Assembly: GCA_050700115.1 (NCBI GenBank)
Contig: JBOHGG010000009.1
Coordinates: forward strand, 1 to 64,000
Length of the DNA stretch: 64,000 nucleotides
Direction of reading: 5' to 3'
Source: GCA-003244245 sp050700115
Lineage (GTDB): Bacteria > Actinomycetota > Actinomycetes > Mycobacteriales > Pseudonocardiaceae
The position numbers and the translations under genes are program-made. The notes beneath the pieces are model-generated. The model worked only from the letters and a program-made list of their open reading frames with translations, had not been told where the DNA came from and made no database searches. How positions within the stretch are numbered: position 1 is the stretch's first letter; each line of letters starts with the position of its first letter. Positions 8,315 to 16,868 of this stretch are shown in pieces.

Positions 8315-9727
8315 GTGCCTGACCTGTCAGCGATCGTGAAGGCCTACGACATCCGGGGTGTCGTCGGTGAGCAGTTGGACGCTGCGGTGGTGCACGACAT
8401 CGGCGCGGCGTTCGCCGACCTGGTCAGTGGCCCAGAGAGTTCGACGGCCGGGTCGGTGTGCCCGCAGGCGGTGGTCGTCGGGTACGACATGCGGGACTCC
8501 TCACCTGGGCTGGCGGGCGCGTTCGCCGAGGGGGTGACCGGCCGCGGTCTCGACGTCGTCTCAGTCGGACTGGCCAGCACCGACATGCTCTACTTCGCTT
8601 CCGGGCGGCTCGACTCGCCGGGCGCGATGTTCACCGCGAGCCACAACCCGGCCCGGTACAACGGCATCAAACTCTGTCGGGCCGGCGCCGCCCCGGTCGG
8701 CCAGGACAGCGGGCTGGATGAGATCCGGGTCGCGATCGAGCGTGGGATCGAACCGGGACCGGGCGGCGGCAGCGTCACTGAGCGGGGCATGCTCACCGAC
8801 TATGCCGAGTACCTGCACTCGCTGGTGGACTTGTCCGGGATCCGGCCGCTGCGAGTCGTGGTGGACGCCGGTAACGGTATGGGTGGGTACACCGTGCCCG
8901 CGGTGGTCGAGGGGCTACCGCTGCACGTGATTCCGATGTACTTCGAGCTGGATGGCAACTTCCCGAATCACGAGGCCAACCCGATGGACCCGGCGAACCT
9001 GGTGGACCTGCAATCCGCAGTCCGCGCGCACGGCGCCGATCTGGGTCTGGCCTTCGACGGTGACGCCGACCGCTGCTTCGTGGTCGACGAGCGCGGCGAG
9101 CCGGTGAGCCCCAGCGCCATCACCGCGTTGGTCGCTACCCGGGAGCTGGCCACCGAACCGGGGGCTGCGGTGATCTACAACTTGATCACCTCGCGGGCCG
9201 TACCGGAGATCGTCGCTGAGCACGGCGGGCGGCCGGTGCGCACCCGGGTCGGCCACTCGTTCATCAAGCAGCGGATGGCGGAGACCGGGGCGATCTTCGG
9301 TGGCGAGCATTCCGCGCATTACTACTTCCGCGGTTTCTGGTGTGCCGACTCCGGGATGCTTGCCGCGCTGCACGTGCTTGCCGCACTGGGTGGACAGCGG
9401 CGCCCGCTGTCGGCGCTGATGGCCGAGTTCAGCCGCTACGCCGCGTCCGGCGAGATCAACTCCACGGTCGATGATCAGCGGGGCAGGATGGCGGCCGTGC
9501 GGGAGTGGTTCGGTCGGCGCGACGGTGTCGAGTTCGATGAGCTCGACGGCCTCACCGGCCGATTGCCCGACGGTTCATGGTTCAACCTGCGCCCGTCGAA
9601 CACCGAGCCGCTGCTGCGCCTCAACGTGGAGGCCCGCGATACGCCAGCGGTGGAGGCTCTGCGAGACGAGGTGCTGGCACTGGTGCGCCGGGTTGGTAGC
9701 TCTCCAAGGACTACCGCCGGTGAGTGA
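8315..9727 (+). CDS. manB: Phosphomannomutase/phosphoglucomutase
   Basis: 470 residues of the alpha-D-phosphohexomutase superfamily. The four active-site blocks are visible: phosphoserine loop TASHNPARYNG (Ser109), metal loop DGDADR (248-253), sugar-binding GEHSAHYYF near residue 330, and phosphate-binding RPSNTEPLLR near residue 428. It interconverts mannose-6-phosphate and mannose-1-phosphate, feeding GDP-mannose for lipoglycans and glycosylation. The GTG at 8315 follows AGGGGAGAG. First gene of manB, trm112-like, SIS-like, manA, which together link fructose-6-phosphate to mannose-1-phosphate. Confidence 0.95.
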   Translation: MPDLSAIVKAYDIRGVVGEQLDAAVVHDIGAAFADLVSGPESSTAGSVCPQAVVVGYDMRDSSPGLAGAFAEGVTGRGLDVVSVGLASTDMLYFASGRLDSPGAMFTASHNPARYNGIKLCRAGAAPVGQDSGLDEIRVAIERGIEPGPGGGSVTERGMLTDYAEYLHSLVDLSGIRPLRVVVDAGNGMGGYTVPAVVEGLPLHVIPMYFELDGNFPNHEANPMDPANLVDLQSAVRAHGADLGLAFDGDADRCFVVDERGEPVSPSAITALVATRELATEPGAAVIYNLITSRAVPEIVAEHGGRPVRTRVGHSFIKQRMAETGAIFGGEHSAHYYFRGFWCADSGMLAALHVLAALGGQRRPLSALMAEFSRYAASGEINSTVDDQRGRMAAVREWFGRRDGVEFDELDGLTGRLPDGSWFNLRPSNTEPLLRLNVEARDTPAVEALRDEVLALVRRVGSSPRTTAGE

Positions 9728-9753
9728 GGCGGCCTTCAAGAGCTACCAACCCG
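9689..9753. repeat. 15-bp perfect inverted repeat straddling the manB stop codon
   Basis: Positions 9689-9703 (inside the last codons of manB) are exactly complementary to 9739-9753, which lies just upstream of the trm112-like ribosome-binding site (AAGGAGG at 9760). The 35-base loop contains the manB stop. It could attenuate read-through or stabilise the manB 3' end. Confidence 0.55.
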
Positions 9754-9772
9754 CACGGTAAGGAGGACGACG

Positions 9773-10009
9773 ATGGCGTTGGACTTGGACCCTCAGCTGA
9801 TGGAGATCCTGGCCTGCCCGTGCCCGGAGCATGCCGAGCTGCGCAGCGGCACTGTGACAGACCCCGAGGCTGATGCGTTGACCTGCACCGCGTGCGGGCG
9901 CAGCTTCCCGGTGACCGAAGGTATCCCGGTGCTGCTGCTCGATGAGGCGTTGCCCGGGACCGGGCCGTCGGCCGGTGGTCTGGACGGCGGCGACCGCGGG
10001 CTGGGGTGA
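9773..10009 (+). CDS. Trm112/UPF0434-like zinc-ribbon protein
   Basis: 78 residues. The sequence LMEILACPCPEH ... LTCTACGRSFPVTEGIPVLLLDEA is the Trm112p-like pattern, with Cys pairs near residues 16-18 and 41-44 and the closing GIPVLL. Eukaryotic Trm112 activates methyltransferases. The bacterial role is unclear, and it is often a short zinc-binding partner next to manA/manB genes. The ATG at 9773 has a strong AAGGAGGA site. The stop (TGA) overlaps the next gene's GTG, so the two are coupled. Confidence 0.85.
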   Translation: MALDLDPQLMEILACPCPEHAELRSGTVTDPEADALTCTACGRSFPVTEGIPVLLLDEALPGTGPSAGGLDGGDRGLG

Positions 10010-11151
10010 CGGTGATGCAACGCGACGGGGTGTTTGACGACGACCTGCTCGATGACCCCAGGCGTCTGGAGGCCACCGACACCGGTGGGCTACTGCGTGC
10101 CGCGGCTACCGCGGGCGCCCAGGTGCGCTCGACCGCGTCCGCGGCTGAGGAGGCAGGTCTTGGTCGGCTGGCGGGGGAACGTCCGCGCGCACTGGTGCTG
10201 CTGACCCGGCCGGGGGCGGCGCCGGCCGCGGCACCGTTGCTGCTGGCGCTGGCCGGGCCGTCCTGCCCGGTGCCGGTGGTGATGACACGGTCGGTCCCGA
10301 TGTGGGTGGGTGCGCTGGACATCGTGCTGGCCAACACCACCGATCCCGGCGACCACGAGCTGGCGGCGGGCATCGATCGTGCGGTCCGCCGGGGGGCTCA
10401 GGTGGTGCTCACGGCGCCTGCCGACGGCCCGGTGGCGGCCGCGGCCGCAGGTCGATCGGTGCTGTTGGTGCCCCGCATCGAGGTGCCGCCGGGGCTGGCG
10501 TTGTCGCGCACGCTCACCGCCGGGCTGTTGTTGCTGGACACCCTCGGGCTGCTGGCCACAGACTGCGAGGCGCTGGCCGGCGAGCTGGACCGCGAGGCCG
10601 AGCGCGACCACGTTGCCCACGAATCGTTCGTCAACCCCGCCAAGTCACTGGCGCTGCGGCTGACCGAGCGAACACCGTTGCTGTGGGGCACCGATCCGGT
10701 GGCCACCGCGGTGGCCGGGCATTGCGCAGGGGCGCTTGCCGCGCACGCGGGTGTGGTTGCGCACGCAGCGGGATTCCATGAGGCGGCAGCGCTGCCGGCG
10801 CTTCGCCAGGAGGCGGCCCGCGCCGGCGGGGAAGCCGACGTGTTCCACGATCCATTCTCCGACCAGCCGCAGCGCAGTGGTATCCCGGCGGTCCGGCCAG
10901 TGCTGCTCGGCGCGCTGCCCGATCCCGGCAGCGAGCCCGAACGTGCCGCCGCGCTGGAGGCATTACCCGGCGCCGATGTGGTCACCGCCGACGAGGAGTT
11001 GATGGTGCGCCAGGGCGATCCCGGTGCCGCCGCGTGCGCCGCTGCTGTGCTGGCTCTACGGTTCGACTTCGCCGCGCTGTACCTCGGGCTGGGCCGGGGT
11101 CTGCTGAGCGGGCCCGGCTGGGCCGGCCCGGCCCGGTCGACCATCGGATGA
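10006..11151 (+). CDS. SIS-domain, TobH/phosphoglucose-isomerase-like protein (Rv3256c-type)
   Basis: 381 residues. The GTG start at 10006 overlaps the trm112-like stop (GTGA). The central part has a sugar-isomerase-like layout (ALVLLTRPGAAPAAAP, VPVVMTRSVPMWVGALDIVLANT, then VVLTAPADGPVAAAAAGRSVLLVPR). It corresponds to the conserved actinobacterial protein between manB and manA. Isomerase activity on a phosphosugar is possible, but the family has no established reaction that I know of. Confidence 0.82.
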   Translation: MTVMQRDGVFDDDLLDDPRRLEATDTGGLLRAAATAGAQVRSTASAAEEAGLGRLAGERPRALVLLTRPGAAPAAAPLLLALAGPSCPVPVVMTRSVPMWVGALDIVLANTTDPGDHELAAGIDRAVRRGAQVVLTAPADGPVAAAAAGRSVLLVPRIEVPPGLALSRTLTAGLLLLDTLGLLATDCEALAGELDREAERDHVAHESFVNPAKSLALRLTERTPLLWGTDPVATAVAGHCAGALAAHAGVVAHAAGFHEAAALPALRQEAARAGGEADVFHDPFSDQPQRSGIPAVRPVLLGALPDPGSEPERAAALEALPGADVVTADEELMVRQGDPGAAACAAAVLALRFDFAALYLGLGRGLLSGPGWAGPARSTIG

Positions 11152-11172
11152 GCGAGCGGCGAGGGAGGCTTT

Positions 11173-12453
11173 GTGGAGCTGTTGCGCAACGTGGTTCGGC
11201 CGTACGCCTGGGGTTCGCGGACTGCGATCGCGGAGCTGCTCGGCGGCCCGGTACCCGCCCCGCACCCGCAGGCGGAGCTGTGGCTCGGCGCGCACCCGGT
11301 GGACCCGTCGGTGCTGTTACACGCAGACGGCGCCCAGACCTCCCTGCTGGAGGCCCTGCACACCGACCCGGATCGCCACCTCGGGACCCGGTGCGCGCAG
11401 CGCTGGGGCAGCCGGTTGCCGTTCCTGCTCAAGGTGCTCGCCGCCGACGAGCCACTGAGCCTGCAGGCCCACCCGTCCGCGGAGCAGGCCGCCGAGGGGT
11501 TCGCCCGCGAGGAGGCCCGGGGGATCCCCCGGGACGCCCCGGAACGCAACTACTCCGACCCCAACCACAAACCCGAACTGATCTGCGCGCTCACCGAGCT
11601 CCACGCGCTGGCCGGTTTCCGAGACCCGCTGGGCACCGTCGAGTTGCTCACCGAGCTGGACACGCCGCTGCTCGCGCCCTACCGCACGATGCTCGCGGCA
11701 GAGCCCAATGCCGATGGGCTGCGCACCCTGTTCACCACCTGGATCACCATGCCCGAGCCTGCGGTGAAGGCGCTGCTGCCGGCCACCCTGGATGCCTGCG
11801 TTGCGCTGCTGCGCCGCGACGGGGTGTGCGGCACCTTTCCACCCTCTCGCAGCAGCGCACACTCTCACGGCCATGATTTCCGGAACGAGTGCCGGGTGGT
11901 TCTCGAGCTGGCCGGGACCTATCCAGGCGATGTCGGTGCGCTCGCTGCCTTGCTGCTCAACCACGTCGTGCTTGCTTCGGGAGAAGCGCTGTACCTACCG
12001 GCTGGCAACCTGCACACCTACCTGCGGGGCACCGCAGTGGAGATCAGCGCCAATTCGGACAACGTGCTGCGTGGCGGTTTGACGGCCAAGCACATCGACG
12101 TCCCGGAGCTGCTGAAGGTGCTGGACTTCTCCCACGGCGAGCTGCCGGTGCAACGCGGTGAACCGATCGGGCCGCACGAGACCGCGTACCGCACCCCGGC
12201 CGAGGAGTTCCAGCTGACCCGGTTGGAGTGGGCCGACGGCGAGTCGACCCCGGTGTGCCTGCCCAGCTCGTGGCCGCAGATCCTGCTGTGCACCCAGGGG
12301 TCGGCGCAGTTGCGCTCTCTCGACGGCGCCGGTGTCACCGTGCGCCGTGGCGGGTCGGTATGGCTGGCCGCCGCCGATCCCGAGGTCACCGTGTGCCCGG
12401 GGACCGGTCCCGTGCAGCTGTTCCGCGCGCTGCCCGGACTCACCCTGGAGTGA
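11173..12453 (+). CDS. manA: Mannose-6-phosphate isomerase, class I
   Basis: 426 residues. Type I PMI motifs are present: VVRPYAWGSRTAIAELLG at the start, zinc-binding LQAHPSAEQA, YSDPNHKPELICALTELHALAGFR, and YLPAGNLHTYLRGTAVEISANSDNVLRGGLT. It converts fructose-6-phosphate to mannose-6-phosphate, the step before ManB. The GTG at 11173 follows GAGGGAGG. The last core gene before the accessory block; 81 bases of convergent spacer follow with no obvious terminator. Confidence 0.95.
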   Translation: MELLRNVVRPYAWGSRTAIAELLGGPVPAPHPQAELWLGAHPVDPSVLLHADGAQTSLLEALHTDPDRHLGTRCAQRWGSRLPFLLKVLAADEPLSLQAHPSAEQAAEGFAREEARGIPRDAPERNYSDPNHKPELICALTELHALAGFRDPLGTVELLTELDTPLLAPYRTMLAAEPNADGLRTLFTTWITMPEPAVKALLPATLDACVALLRRDGVCGTFPPSRSSAHSHGHDFRNECRVVLELAGTYPGDVGALAALLLNHVVLASGEALYLPAGNLHTYLRGTAVEISANSDNVLRGGLTAKHIDVPELLKVLDFSHGELPVQRGEPIGPHETAYRTPAEEFQLTRLEWADGESTPVCLPSSWPQILLCTQGSAQLRSLDGAGVTVRRGGSVWLAAADPEVTVCPGTGPVQLFRALPGLTLE

Positions 12454-12534
12454 GCAGGGCGAGCAGGGTGGCGTGGGCTCAATGCCGAGCCTTGCCGATC
12501 TATGCTCAGTAACTTGGTTGCCTTCCCAGTAGAA

Positions 12535-13431
12535 TCAGTTGCAGTTCTCGAGCGGTGGCAACGTGTAGCTAAGCTTGAGATTGGTCTTGCCGAACCACTT
12601 GTCAAAAATTGACTTGGCTGCGCCGCTCTGATACATCTCGCCGATCGCCTTGTTGACAGCCTCGCAGGTTTTTCGGTCACCCTTCCTGATCCCCACGCCG
12701 TACTTCTCTTCGGTGAACGGGTCGTTCAGGAACCTGTAGGCGAACGCCTCCTGCGCGGCGAACCCGGCGAGGATCACGTCGTCGGTGGACACCGCGTCGA
12801 GCTGGTTCGCCCTCAGCTTCACAAAACAGTCCGGGTAGGACTGTGCAGTGACCAGTTCGGCGGGGATCTTCGCGTCGTCGATGACTCGTTTCCAGGAGTT
12901 GGACCCCTCGACCTTGCACAGCCGTTTGCCGGCCAGATCCTTCGCCGTGATGATGCTGCTGTCCTCGGCGCGGACCAGGGTGTCCTGGTGGGCCACGATG
13001 TAGGGCCCGGCCAGCGTTACCTTCTGCTTGCGCTCCGCCAGCATCGAAAAGGTCGCCACGAGCAGGTCGACCCGCCCTTCCTGGACCAGCCGGTCCCGCT
13101 CGGGCGGTGGCGCCTCGACGAACTCGACCTTGACCTCCGGCCCGCCGATCGACTGCGCGATCTGCCGGGCGAAGTCGATCTCGGCGCCTTTCACCGAGGT
13201 CCCATCGATCTGGCCCATCCCCGGCAGGTCGTAGTGCACCCCGATGACCAGCTTGCCCTGGCTCCTTGCCTTGTCCACCGCGGAGGTGGCCGGTGCCGCG
13301 GTCGCCGGTGTCTGCTGGCTGGCTGCGGTGTTGGCCGGTGTGCCCTCGCCCTGAGCGCACGCGCTCAGGGCGAGGGTCAGCGCGGTCACCGCGACCAGCG
13401 CGGGACGTCGCCGGCGTGCCCAGCCGATCAT
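12535..13431 (-). CDS. Amino-acid-type ABC transporter substrate-binding lipoprotein (orphan)
   Basis: 298 residues. A lipoprotein signal peptide ends in LALSAC (lipobox), followed by a Thr/Ala/Pro linker and a family-3 solute-binding domain: GKLVIGVHYDLPGMG, AEIDFARQIAQSIGG, GRVDLLVATFSMLAERK, CEAVNKAIGEMYQSGAAKSIFDKWFG. Resembles glutamate/polar amino-acid binders (GluB type). The ATG at 13431 overlaps the stop of the upstream diiron-oxygenase gene (ATGA), so it is the last gene of that operon. No permease or ATPase lies nearby. It may deliver the precursor amino acid to a transporter encoded elsewhere, or act as an environmental sensor. Confidence 0.88.
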   Translation of the reverse strand: MIGWARRRRPALVAVTALTLALSACAQGEGTPANTAASQQTPATAAPATSAVDKARSQGKLVIGVHYDLPGMGQIDGTSVKGAEIDFARQIAQSIGGPEVKVEFVEAPPPERDRLVQEGRVDLLVATFSMLAERKQKVTLAGPYIVAHQDTLVRAEDSSIITAKDLAGKRLCKVEGSNSWKRVIDDAKIPAELVTAQSYPDCFVKLRANQLDAVSTDDVILAGFAAQEAFAYRFLNDPFTEEKYGVGIRKGDRKTCEAVNKAIGEMYQSGAAKSIFDKWFGKTNLKLSYTLPPLENCN

Positions 13432-14501
13432 GCGCCCTGCTGACTGATGAGGGCATGCTCCCTGGTGCTCCTGCAGTGCGCCAGCACCCCGTCCAGGTAC
13501 CGCTCCGAGGTGTTCAGCCGCAGGTAAGTGCCGATGGCGATGTCCAGGCCGAGGCACGGGTCCCGGTCGATCGCCGGGCCGATCACGTTGTACAGCCAGC
13601 TTTCCCCGTGCTCGACGTCGATCTCCATGTGCAGCAGGTGGTACTTGATACCCTCCGCCGGCATGCCAAGGTCTGCCCACGCCTTGGTGAGGTGGGTGAA
13701 CCGGCGGGGGACCAGGTACTCCACCGCGCCGTAGTAGCCGACCGCCTTGTAATAGTGCCGCCGGGACAGCGCCAGCGCGGCGGAGACGTTCCCGCAGATC
13801 TTGGCCTCCAGCAGGATGTTGTCCGTAACGAACGCGGAGTCGATGTTCAGCGTCTCGTGGGTGCTGCCGAACATGGTCGAGTGCACCTCGGAGAGCATGC
13901 CGTTGCCCATCTCGTCCCAGTAGTTCTTCGCGATCTCCATCTTCTCCACGCCGATGGTGCCCACCTGGACCAGGGCGAGGATGTCGTCGAAGCGCGGGTC
14001 CAGGCTGCTCTCCTGGACCATCAAGAAGCGCAAGTCCTCCGGAGTGCCGTGCGCCTCGACGTAGCTCTCGTAGAACTCGTGCGTCGCCGCACCGTGCGCG
14101 TTGATCAGCTCCAGCAACCAGCTCACGTACGCTTTGCCGTCACGCGGGTAGTCCGCGATCTTCTCCATCGGGATCTGCTTGAGCTCGTGCTCGAACATCG
14201 CCCGCTCCAAGATGGACGCGATGTCCCGCAGGATGGGCTGGGTATCGCACTCGGTCTGCTCGACACCCGGGATGCTGAAGTCCTGCTCGTAGATCCGGCC
14301 GAGGATGTCGTGCACCCGGTTCTCCGCTGCGTTGTCCCCCTTGGCGTACGCGACGCGGGTCAGCTCGATGACCTCTTCTCCGATCGCCTTGCGGAAGTCG
14401 TAGTCGACGTTCACCTCCGCCCACTGCGTAGGGGTGATCTCGTGCCCCCGCCAGACGATCTGGTCGAGGGTGAGTGCGTCCTGTTGCGTGATGTCGCTCA
14501 T
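13428..14501 (-). CDS. Haem-oxygenase-like diiron oxygenase (HDO)
   Basis: 357 residues of the haem-oxygenase-like (iron-containing redox enzyme) superfamily. All six expected diiron ligands can be placed: E164 (QESSLD), E197 and H207 (E-x9-H in DEMGNGMLSEVH), then H291, D295 and H298 (H-x3-D-x2-H in HMEIDVEHGESW). This spacing is that of characterised members that oxidise amines or amino acids (SznF, BesC, RohS and related). It lacks the cupin domain of SznF. Likely acts on an amino acid, by N-oxygenation or C-C cleavage. It starts five bases after the exporter stop and overlaps the following lipoprotein gene, so it is central to the operon. Confidence 0.85.
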   Translation of the reverse strand: MSDITQQDALTLDQIVWRGHEITPTQWAEVNVDYDFRKAIGEEVIELTRVAYAKGDNAAENRVHDILGRIYEQDFSIPGVEQTECDTQPILRDIASILERAMFEHELKQIPMEKIADYPRDGKAYVSWLLELINAHGAATHEFYESYVEAHGTPEDLRFLMVQESSLDPRFDDILALVQVGTIGVEKMEIAKNYWDEMGNGMLSEVHSTMFGSTHETLNIDSAFVTDNILLEAKICGNVSAALALSRRHYYKAVGYYGAVEYLVPRRFTHLTKAWADLGMPAEGIKYHLLHMEIDVEHGESWLYNVIGPAIDRDPCLGLDIAIGTYLRLNTSERYLDGVLAHCRSTREHALISQQGA

Positions 14502-14506
14502 CAGTC

Positions 14507-15469
14507 TTAACCTCTCGTGCCTAACTGCTCAGGAAAGTTTGGTTTGCCTTGCTTGGCGAGGTGGGTGACCACGCCGCCGCACAGCGCGATCAGTCCACCG
14601 ATCAGGCTCTGTGGGCTCGGCCACTCGGTCAGCCACACCGCGGCGATCAAGATGGTCAGGAATGGCAGCAGGTAGACTGCTGCGGTGGTGCGTGAGACGC
14701 TGCTGCGGGACAGGCAGTAGCTCCAGAGCAGGAACGCCAGGCAGGTGGGGAACACCCCCAGGTAGACGGCAACCCAGATGGCCTGTGCGGGCGCCGTCCG
14801 CAGCGTGGTGATCAGCTCACCGGTCCACGGTAGCAGCATCAGGGTGCCGGGAATCGCCACGAACACGTTGAACCGCAGGGGTCCCTGCCTGGTCAGCATG
14901 CCATGACCGAGCACGAAGTACAGGCTCTCGCCGACCACCGCGGCCAGCACCAGCGCGGTGCCCACGTTGACCTGCAGCCCCTCCTGGTCGGCCAACAGCA
15001 TGACCAGCGTGCCCAGTATGCCCACGCCAATGCCCAGAGCACCGAGCCGCGAGGTGCGCTCGCCGATCAGCACCGCAGCCAGGACGGTGCTGACCACCGG
15101 AATCTGGGTGATCAGGAAGCTTGCTGTGCCGGCAGTGACAGTGCGCTCGCCCATGTTCAGCGCCACGTTGTAGACCACCACCGATAGGAAGCCAAACAGC
15201 AGGTACCACGGCCACTCGTGCCGCTCGGGCAGCAGGGCTGGGGTGCCGCTGCGTCGGCTGGCGAACAGCCAAATGGCCGTCATCACGACGGTCGCCACGC
15301 CGCAGCGCAGCAGCGCGAGCGCGCCGGGGGAGAACCAGGTGAGCGTGTACCTGATCCCGACGAAGGCCGAGGCCCAGAGCACCAGGGTGATCCCGGTGGC
15401 CGCCAGAATCAGCACGCCCGCTGACGCCGTCGTGCGCGGCCGGTGCACTGCCGCTGGGGAACTGGACAT
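14507..15469 (-). CDS. EamA/DMT-family transporter, probable exporter
   Basis: 320 residues with ten predicted membrane helices in two EamA halves (LWASAFVGIRYTLTWFSPGALALLR in the first, VAVYLGVFPTCLAFLLWSYCLSR in the second). Family members export amino acids and small metabolites. ATG at 15469 overlaps the N-hydroxylase stop by one base (TGATG); a GTG three bases upstream is an alternative. Third gene of the oxidative operon, so the probable role is to export the modified amino acid or protect the producer. Confidence 0.9.
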   Translation of the reverse strand: MSSSPAAVHRPRTTASAGVLILAATGITLVLWASAFVGIRYTLTWFSPGALALLRCGVATVVMTAIWLFASRRSGTPALLPERHEWPWYLLFGFLSVVVYNVALNMGERTVTAGTASFLITQIPVVSTVLAAVLIGERTSRLGALGIGVGILGTLVMLLADQEGLQVNVGTALVLAAVVGESLYFVLGHGMLTRQGPLRFNVFVAIPGTLMLLPWTGELITTLRTAPAQAIWVAVYLGVFPTCLAFLLWSYCLSRSSVSRTTAAVYLLPFLTILIAAVWLTEWPSPQSLIGGLIALCGGVVTHLAKQGKPNFPEQLGTRG

Positions 15470-16833
15470 CACCGGGCCAGCACCCCGTTGCGCTCTCGCG
15501 CGTGAACCAGCGGCTCGTCCTGATCGACACCGGCCCAGGACACCGTCAGACCGGAGGCGCTCAGGTCATACACTTCGCGCCGGGCCAGGCTGTTGGTGAT
15601 GACCCCGCTACGCCAGGCCATCGCGGCGAAGTTCGGGTCAACCCAGCCGTGCGTGTGTAGCGCGGCGTTGTGCGCATAGATCCGCCCATCGCCCAACCCG
15701 TTGGTCTGCAACGAGAAATCCTCGTTCATCCGGAAGCTGCCCTGCGCGTCAAGCTCGATTCGGTCCCGGATCGGGTCGAGGAAGGACGGCACCCCGAACT
15801 GGAACCCGGTCGCCAGGATGACCATGTCCGCGTAGATCGTCTCAGCGCTCCGCGGTGTCTCCATGATCGCTTGCCAGCCCTGCGCGGTGGGCTTGAGGAA
15901 GGTGATCTCCCGATCTACCAGTAGCTGGGTCTCCATTCGCCGGGTCTCCAGGTGATCCAACTCGTAGATCCGCCGGTAGATGTCCAGCAGCAGCGGCTGC
16001 GTGATGCCGTCGCTGGAGTACTTCTGCATGGCCAGCAGTCGTTCCCGCTCCTCGGCTGGCCGGCCGTAGAAGTGCCGGGTGTAGCCGGGCACGTAGAGCT
16101 CGTTGGCGAACGGCGACTCGTCGAACGGGATGAAGTTGTGCCGGCGGGTCAGCCAGGTGACCGTGGCCGGCAACTGCTGCGGATCGCGAATCAGGTCGTA
16201 GTAGATCTCCGCACCGGTCTGGCCGCCGCCAACCACCAGGATCCGCTTGTCCCGGCGTTCGAAGGTGCACTTGAGGTACTCCCCGCCGTGGAACACCGTC
16301 TCGCCGAGGAACGGCCGTATCGCAGGCGGCACGAACGGGTTCCGCCCGACACCGAGGACCAGGTCGGTTGCCCGCGTGACGCCGTGCGTGGTCTCCACCA
16401 GGAAGGCCGAGCCATCGTGTCGCACCTGGTTCACCCTGGCGTTGAACTCCATGTTGCCGAGCTGTTCGCAGACCCACTGCAGGTACTGGTTGAACTCACG
16501 CCGCAGGATCGTCGGGAACTCGGCGATAACGAACTTGTTCAGGCGGTAGGTCCTGGCCAGGAAGTTCAGGAAGGTGTACTCGCTGGTCGGATCGATCATC
16601 GTGGTGCAGTCTTTGTAGATCGGGGACTGCAGGCACGCGTCGGCGAACAACAGGCCTGGATGCCAGGAGAACGATGGGGCGGCTTCCAGGAAGTGGGCGG
16701 TCAGATCGGGGGCTTTTTGTAGGACAGCTGCGAGGCTGACGTTGAACGGCCCGATACCGATGCCTGCGACATCAACATCGCGAACAGGTTGGCGGTTGGT
16801 ACCGTTGCTAGTGTTGTGCATTTCAGCTTCCAC
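15469..16833 (-). CDS. L-lysine/L-ornithine-type N-monooxygenase (IucD/PvdA/SidA family)
   Basis: 454 residues. FAD-binding GIGIGPFN near residue 25, NADPH-binding VGGGQTGAE near residue 200, and the C-terminal substrate/FAD motif VILATGFQF are all intact. SPIYKDCTTMIDPTSEYTFLNFLARTYRL is the family block that in IucD and PvdA lines the amino-acid pocket, and ALHTHGWVDPNF is the typical late motif. These flavoenzymes hydroxylate the side-chain amine of lysine or ornithine. Siderophore operons that use this enzyme normally also carry an IucA/C synthetase, acyltransferase or NRPS; none is present here. The substrate is therefore open. The gene follows the dioxygenase by 35 bases. Confidence 0.92.
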   Translation of the reverse strand: MEAEMHNTSNGTNRQPVRDVDVAGIGIGPFNVSLAAVLQKAPDLTAHFLEAAPSFSWHPGLLFADACLQSPIYKDCTTMIDPTSEYTFLNFLARTYRLNKFVIAEFPTILRREFNQYLQWVCEQLGNMEFNARVNQVRHDGSAFLVETTHGVTRATDLVLGVGRNPFVPPAIRPFLGETVFHGGEYLKCTFERRDKRILVVGGGQTGAEIYYDLIRDPQQLPATVTWLTRRHNFIPFDESPFANELYVPGYTRHFYGRPAEERERLLAMQKYSSDGITQPLLLDIYRRIYELDHLETRRMETQLLVDREITFLKPTAQGWQAIMETPRSAETIYADMVILATGFQFGVPSFLDPIRDRIELDAQGSFRMNEDFSLQTNGLGDGRIYAHNAALHTHGWVDPNFAAMAWRSGVITNSLARREVYDLSASGLTVSWAGVDQDEPLVHARERNGVLAR

Positions 16834-16868
16834 CTAGGCTCAATGACTGGATCCGTGCTACCCGTCCG

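Noticed and set aside
13266..14510. 414-residue plus-strand frame across the diiron-oxygenase gene
   Set aside because: Antisense to a gene with a complete ligand set; composition rich in Arg/Asp/Val repeats with no domain.
15469..16833. Siderophore cluster interpretation of the N-hydroxylase
   Set aside because: No acyltransferase, IucA/C-type synthetase, NRPS or siderophore receptor in the neighbourhood; the other two oxygenases fit a free amino-acid pathway better.
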